Below are positions 7,016 through 10,257 of a stretch of DNA of 10,257 nt, piece after piece. Source of the DNA: Gemmatimonadota bacterium (GTDB lineage Bacteria > JBHIER01 > G020348925). How positions within the stretch are numbered: the first letter of the stretch is position 1; every line of letters starts with the position of its first letter. The notes under the pieces were generated by a model, which saw only the letters and a list, made by a program, of their open reading frames with translations, was not told the origin of the DNA and made no database searches. The translations under genes were made by a program, and so were the position numbers. The stretch is taken from NCBI GenBank assembly GCA_020348925.1, contig CP070758.1:2720311-2730567 (forward strand). Direction: 5' to 3'.

Positions 7016-9505
7016 ATGGTCTGCCGAAAGATCGTTATCGCTTTTTTTGTAATGATTGGATGTGTAAATCTTATCCATGGTCAGAATCTTTACAACCAGC
7101 CGGAGAGCGCGGAGTACGACGTTGTTCGAGGCCGGTATCTCGTTTCGAACTGGGGTGACGGTAATATTGTACAAATCGACCGGGACGGCACGGAGAGCTT
7201 CTTCGATACGACCCTGGCCTCGAGCGTGGGTATGGTTATTTTTGAGGGTATTCTGTACGTATCAGCCGACACCGCCGTCGTGGGATTTGATCTTGCGACC
7301 GGCGCGGAAATCTGGTCGTTGATCATCCCGGAGATCGGTTTCTACAACGACCTTGCCTTCGATTCCTCAGGCTATCTCTATGTGACCGATTATATGCAAT
7401 ATGATGAAGGGGGCGGCGTTTATAGAATAAACATAGAAGATCGCACCTACAATCCGTTATCAATTCGTTTGAGCTATCCCAACGGTGTTATGTACGATCA
7501 GAATCACAACCGCCTCATCGTCTGCGGCGGCTGGCCGAATGCACGGATTACGGCCATCGGCCTGCCAGACGGTGCAGATTCGGCCATTGTCTTTACCCCC
7601 TTCGGCGGTTTGGACGGCCTCGCTGCCGATCTGAACGGCAACATCTACGTCTCCTCCTGGCGTCATGAAGCGGTCTACCGGTTCGATCCGGAGTTCGAGG
7701 GCGAGCCTGCGCTCGTTTCCAGCGGGCACAGTGGGCCGGCGGACATTTTTTATAACGACAGGGACCATGTTCTGGTCGTGACCAATCTCAACGCCAACAC
7801 CGTCGATTTTGTCCGTATCCGGACCGATCAGTTTACGAGGGTGACCGAAGGTGCCCCTGTCAATGACGGCGGATTCTCCACCGGTGCGAACTGGGTCGAT
7901 TATGACAACGATGATTATCCGGATCTCTTTGTCCCCAACTGGTACAACGCGGCCCAGCGAAACGTTCTCTATCACAATAACGGCGACGGCACCTTCACCA
8001 AGGTGACGGACGGTCTCATCGTTAATGAGGGGGGTTCGCTGTCCGGATGCTGGGCGGATTACGACAATGACGGTGACGTGGATGTCTACCTGGCCAATCC
8101 GGGTCAGGGATCCAGCGGGGCGTACAACTTTTACTATCTGAATAATGGGGACGGGTCCTTTACAAAGGTGACTGACGACGCATCTGTCCAAGAGCGCCTG
8201 ACATCCATGAGTGGTGTCTGCGCCGATTATGACAACGACGGGGATCTGGATCTCTATGTGTCGCATCACTGTCCGCCACGGAACTGCTCGAACTCTTTTT
8301 TCCGGAATGACGGCGGCACCTTTACTCAAATGGATAATACCGAACTGGGACTGGACGATGAGGACGGCAGCTACGGGTCGTGGTGCGATTATGACGGGGA
8401 CGGCGATCTCGATCTCTACAATACGCGAGGTCACGTCAAAAACGCCCTTTTTCAAAACAACTGGGACGGGACCTTTACCCGGATCACCCATAATGCCATC
8501 GTCGCCGATAGTGTCGGGGGATGCAGTTGGGGTGACTACGACAACGACGGTGATTTTGACCTCTTTATCCCGGGCAGCCGGGATGGCTGCCACAAATTGT
8601 ACAACAATGTCGGTAACGGGGAATTTATTGCGGTGACCGGCCAGGAGTTGGTCGACGAGTCCGGCTGGAATACCATCGGAAGCAGCTGGGGCGACTACGA
8701 CAATGACGGCGATCTCGATCTCGTCGTGGTCGGCAACCTCTATTATGAGCCTGTGCCGAATGCACTCTATGAAAACAACGGTGACGGGACGTTTACTAAG
8801 GTCACAGAGAGCCAGATTACTACCGATCTGGAGTCATCTGCAGCGGCAGCCTGGGGGGATTACGATCGAGACGGGGATCTGGATCTGTTCATTCCCAATG
8901 TGGGCTTCGAGGACAACGCGCTTTACCGAAACAACGGCAACGCCAACAACTGGATCACTATCCGATGCATCGGTTTTGTTTCGAACCGGTCCGCCATCGG
9001 GGCGAAGGTCAAGGTCAGGGCGATTATCAGTGGCGAAGATGTGTGGCAGGTGCGGGAGATTTCAGGACAGACGGGCGCCAAGGGCCAGAACAGCCTCAAT
9101 GCTCACTTCGGTTTGGGGGATGCCGCTGTTATTGACGAGATCAGGGTCGAGTGGCCCAGCGGTATTTTAAGTGTTCTTACGTCTTTCGATGTGAACCAGT
9201 TCCTGACGATTGTCGAAGGTGAAGCCGGCGACTCCGACGGTGACGGGATTCTTGATGAGGAGGACAACTGTCCCTATTTCTATAATCCCGATCAGGGTTC
9301 TGTCGAGCCGGGCGATATCGACTGCAGAGACGGCGTCGATGTTGTGGATGTGTTGGCCGTGGTGAATCATATCCTCAATACCGATGCGCTTTTCGGGGCT
9401 GCCTCCCAGCGGGCCAACTGTAACGGTGACGGTAGGATCGACGTCCTCGATGTCGTCGGCATCGTCAATGTGATTCTGGGGCATGGCTCGTGCGTGCCGA
9501 AATAA
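7016..9505 (+). CDS. Exported CRTAC1-like protein: NHL-type propeller, FG-GAP/VCBS propeller, ASPIC/UnbV domain, C-terminal dockerin
   Basis: 829 residues from the ATG at 7016, chosen over the in-frame ATG at 6956 because GGAGG (7007-7011) lies four bases before it and a signal peptide starts there (MVCRK, then IVIAFFVMIGCVNLIHG, cleavage before Q23). A C16 after MIG makes a lipoprotein conceivable but not convincing. Domains by residue: NHL/SMP-30-like propeller about 25-268; seven FG-GAP/VCBS repeats 290-640, each with a DYDNDGD-type calcium loop (starting near 295, 348, 404, 458, 507, 560, 615); ASPIC/UnbV domain 641-736 (IGAKVKV, REISGQTGAKGQNSL, HFGLG, VEWPSG); short thrombospondin type 3 segment 737-760; dockerin 765-825 with paired calcium loops (DIDCRDGVDVVD, NCNGDGRIDVLD). 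FG-GAP repeats before ASPIC/UnbV match the CRTAC1 arrangement. The protein ends right after the dockerin, with no type IX tail. Inferred role: calcium-binding surface or secreted binding protein. No enzymatic motif was seen. Confidence 0.9.
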   Translation: MVCRKIVIAFFVMIGCVNLIHGQNLYNQPESAEYDVVRGRYLVSNWGDGNIVQIDRDGTESFFDTTLASSVGMVIFEGILYVSADTAVVGFDLATGAEIWSLIIPEIGFYNDLAFDSSGYLYVTDYMQYDEGGGVYRINIEDRTYNPLSIRLSYPNGVMYDQNHNRLIVCGGWPNARITAIGLPDGADSAIVFTPFGGLDGLAADLNGNIYVSSWRHEAVYRFDPEFEGEPALVSSGHSGPADIFYNDRDHVLVVTNLNANTVDFVRIRTDQFTRVTEGAPVNDGGFSTGANWVDYDNDDYPDLFVPNWYNAAQRNVLYHNNGDGTFTKVTDGLIVNEGGSLSGCWADYDNDGDVDVYLANPGQGSSGAYNFYYLNNGDGSFTKVTDDASVQERLTSMSGVCADYDNDGDLDLYVSHHCPPRNCSNSFFRNDGGTFTQMDNTELGLDDEDGSYGSWCDYDGDGDLDLYNTRGHVKNALFQNNWDGTFTRITHNAIVADSVGGCSWGDYDNDGDFDLFIPGSRDGCHKLYNNVGNGEFIAVTGQELVDESGWNTIGSSWGDYDNDGDLDLVVVGNLYYEPVPNALYENNGDGTFTKVTESQITTDLESSAAAAWGDYDRDGDLDLFIPNVGFEDNALYRNNGNANNWITIRCIGFVSNRSAIGAKVKVRAIISGEDVWQVREISGQTGAKGQNSLNAHFGLGDAAVIDEIRVEWPSGILSVLTSFDVNQFLTIVEGEAGDSDGDGILDEEDNCPYFYNPDQGSVEPGDIDCRDGVDVVDVLAVVNHILNTDALFGAASQRANCNGDGRIDVLDVVGIVNVILGHGSCVPK
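7886..8935 (+). repeat. Seven diverged FG-GAP/VCBS repeats within the ASPIC/UnbV gene
   Basis: The repeat core is a W/C-x-DYD-x-DGD-x-D hydrophobic strand, followed by a segment resembling LY-x-NNGDGTFTKVT. Seven cores are visible, 49-56 codons apart. The first has DYDNDDYPD instead of DYDNDGDxD, the fourth DYDGDGDLD and the seventh DYDRDGDLD. Unlike the repeats of the large minus-strand gene, these have diverged at DNA level, so they look older. Confidence 0.85.
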
Positions 9506-9547
9506 ATTATACGCAAGCGGAGCGATTTTTAAAAAGTATGCCATAAC

Positions 9548-9681
9548 TGTCATTCTGAGTCCGATGTGTCGGATGAAGAATCTGTCACCATCCGGGTGAG
9601 ATTCTTCACTTCGCTTTGCGGAGCCTGTCCCGAATCCCGGTTCAAGACCGGGACAGGCCCGATTCGAGGTTCAGAATGACA
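9548..9681. repeat. Palindromic MITE/REP-like repeat element, about 134 bases
   Basis: Terminal inverted repeats are TGTCATTCTGA (9548-9558) and TCAGAATGACA (9671-9681), a perfect 11-base match. Inside, GAAGAATCT (9575-9583) pairs with AGATTCTTC (9599-9607), and GCCTGTCCCG (9623-9632) with CGGGACAGGC (9649-9658). Smaller hairpins are TCCGA/TCGGA at 9560-9573 and CACC/GGTG within 9587-9598. There is no coding capacity. The CATTCTGA...GAAGAATCT...AGATTCTTC...TCAGAATG pattern resembles dispersed palindromic repeats I recall from many environmental bacterial genomes. It begins 43 bases past the stop of the ASPIC/UnbV gene and may also act as its terminator, since no separate one was seen. Confidence 0.75.
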
Positions 9682-9848
9682 ATGACGGTAATTTGGTTTC
9701 AGAAATCGCTCAATACAGATCAAAGATGCATTCTTGCGTGTTGAATGCTTGGTATCATCCTCCAACTCGACCGGAGGACGAACTCAAATTGCATGATCGG
9801 GATGAGGCTGGTTGGAGCGTTCTGATTCTCACGGGGCAGACGGTTAGT

Positions 9849-10257
9849 ATGAAAACAGTAGGTGTCATTCTCATTCTCGCTCTCACCATCGGATCGTCCT
9901 TTTCTGAGAAGCCGCATTTTGGGACTGTACAGAATGTGCATCTTCTGGACGTGAAGATGGAATCCGATGGTTTTACTGCCGCAGAACGATCGCTTGTCGC
10001 AAGTCTCGATCTGGAAACTTCTGGCATCGGAATATTTAAGACGCGAGATAACTACGACTGTTTTCATCTTGAAGGTATACGGACCAATGGAATTGAAGGC
10101 CAACCCCTCACCTACGTGAAGGCCGAAAGAATTGAATTGGACCAGCGCACCAGGATTACGGGTGTCAGACTCATCAGTGGAGAATACGTTGAAATCAGGG
10201 ATGAAATTCGTCTTGCCCCTGAACCGGCGCCCCTCCATCCGACCAAAACGAAGAAGA
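9849..10257 (+). CDS. Exported protein of unknown function, 3' end beyond the window
   Basis: An open frame of 136 codons runs to the right edge without a stop, so the C-terminus is missing. The ATG at 9849 is chosen because it begins a signal peptide (MKTVGVILILALTIGSSFS). The frame stays open upstream to another ATG at 9726, which would place the signal peptide internally. No strong ribosome binding site precedes either start (only GGGG at 9833-9836). The mature part is polar and mixed, with TVQNVHLLDVKMESDG, FHLEGIRTNGIEG and TRITGVRLISGEYVEIRDEI segments, and ends in a Pro/Lys-rich stretch (PEPAPLHPTKTKK). I do not recognise a family. The beta-strand-like pattern and export signal suggest a periplasmic or surface protein. 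Frames on the opposite strand over this stretch look like shadows. Confidence 0.65.
   Translation, partial: MKTVGVILILALTIGSSFSEKPHFGTVQNVHLLDVKMESDGFTAAERSLVASLDLETSGIGIFKTRDNYDCFHLEGIRTNGIEGQPLTYVKAERIELDQRTRITGVRLISGEYVEIRDEIRLAPEPAPLHPTKTKK

Noticed and set aside
7037-7066. Lipoprotein signal (MIGC) in the ASPIC/UnbV protein
   Set aside because: The -3 residue is Met, not Leu/Val/Ile, and a hydrophobic stretch continues past the Cys to a normal signal peptidase I site, so a lipoprotein is less likely.
7460-8593. 377-codon minus-strand frame opposite the ASPIC/UnbV gene
   Set aside because: It is a shadow of the repeated DYDNDGD codons, rich in V/I with no recognisable domain or start signal. 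The plus-strand frame is clearly the real gene.
9720-10238. 172-codon minus-strand frame (and a 90-codon one inside it) over the last gene
   Set aside because: Neither has a ribosome binding site, and the composition is irregular. The plus strand holds a frame with a signal peptide that is open to the edge.

Overview
The window reads as part of a Gram-negative bacterium of the FCB (Fibrobacteres-Chlorobi-Bacteroidetes) supergroup, most likely one of its uncultured candidate phyla such as Zixibacteria, KSB1 or Latescibacteria. The basis is the style of the secreted proteins: a C-terminal tail with an NYPNPFNP motif ending in a short basic segment (type IX secretion, type A sorting domain), thrombospondin type 3 calcium repeats, dockerin- and cohesin-like modules, and FG-GAP / ASPIC-UnbV propellers. 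Phylum-level placement is inference. GC-rich genes are separated by clearly AT-rich spacers.

Layout. Bases 1-75 are the 3' end (domains V and VI) of a group II intron whose body lies upstream of the window. A hairpin terminator at about 290-332 serves the large minus-strand gene at 352-5226. That gene encodes a 1624-residue exported protein: a seven-bladed FG-GAP propeller, a thrombospondin type 3 segment, a Cys/Trp-rich region with a duplicated module of about 250 residues, a cohesin-like / dockerin-like / cohesin-like series and a type IX sorting tail. An AT-rich spacer of almost 1 kb follows. It holds divergent regulatory DNA and a leader with a repeated G-rich motif. Next is a small plus-strand gene (6218-6601) for an exported 127-residue protein, closed by a strong terminator. 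A second spacer carries two copies of a 15-base repeat and a plausible promoter. It precedes a plus-strand gene (7016-9505) for an 829-residue exported protein: an NHL/SMP-30-like propeller, a seven-repeat FG-GAP/VCBS propeller, an ASPIC/UnbV domain and a C-terminal dockerin. A palindromic, MITE-like repeat (9548-9681) separates it from a final exported protein of unknown type that runs off the right edge (9849-10257).

How the genes fit together. Every protein gene carries an export signal, so this is a cell-surface / secretion locus and not a metabolic operon. The genes look like separate transcription units: the big gene diverges from the other three, and terminators or repeats lie between them. 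The large protein has its own outer-membrane sorting tail. The 829-residue protein has no such tail but ends in a dockerin, and the large protein contains cohesin-like folds. A surface assembly through cohesin-dockerin contact is therefore possible but unproven. I found no defence system, CRISPR array, tRNA, rRNA or insertion-sequence transposase.
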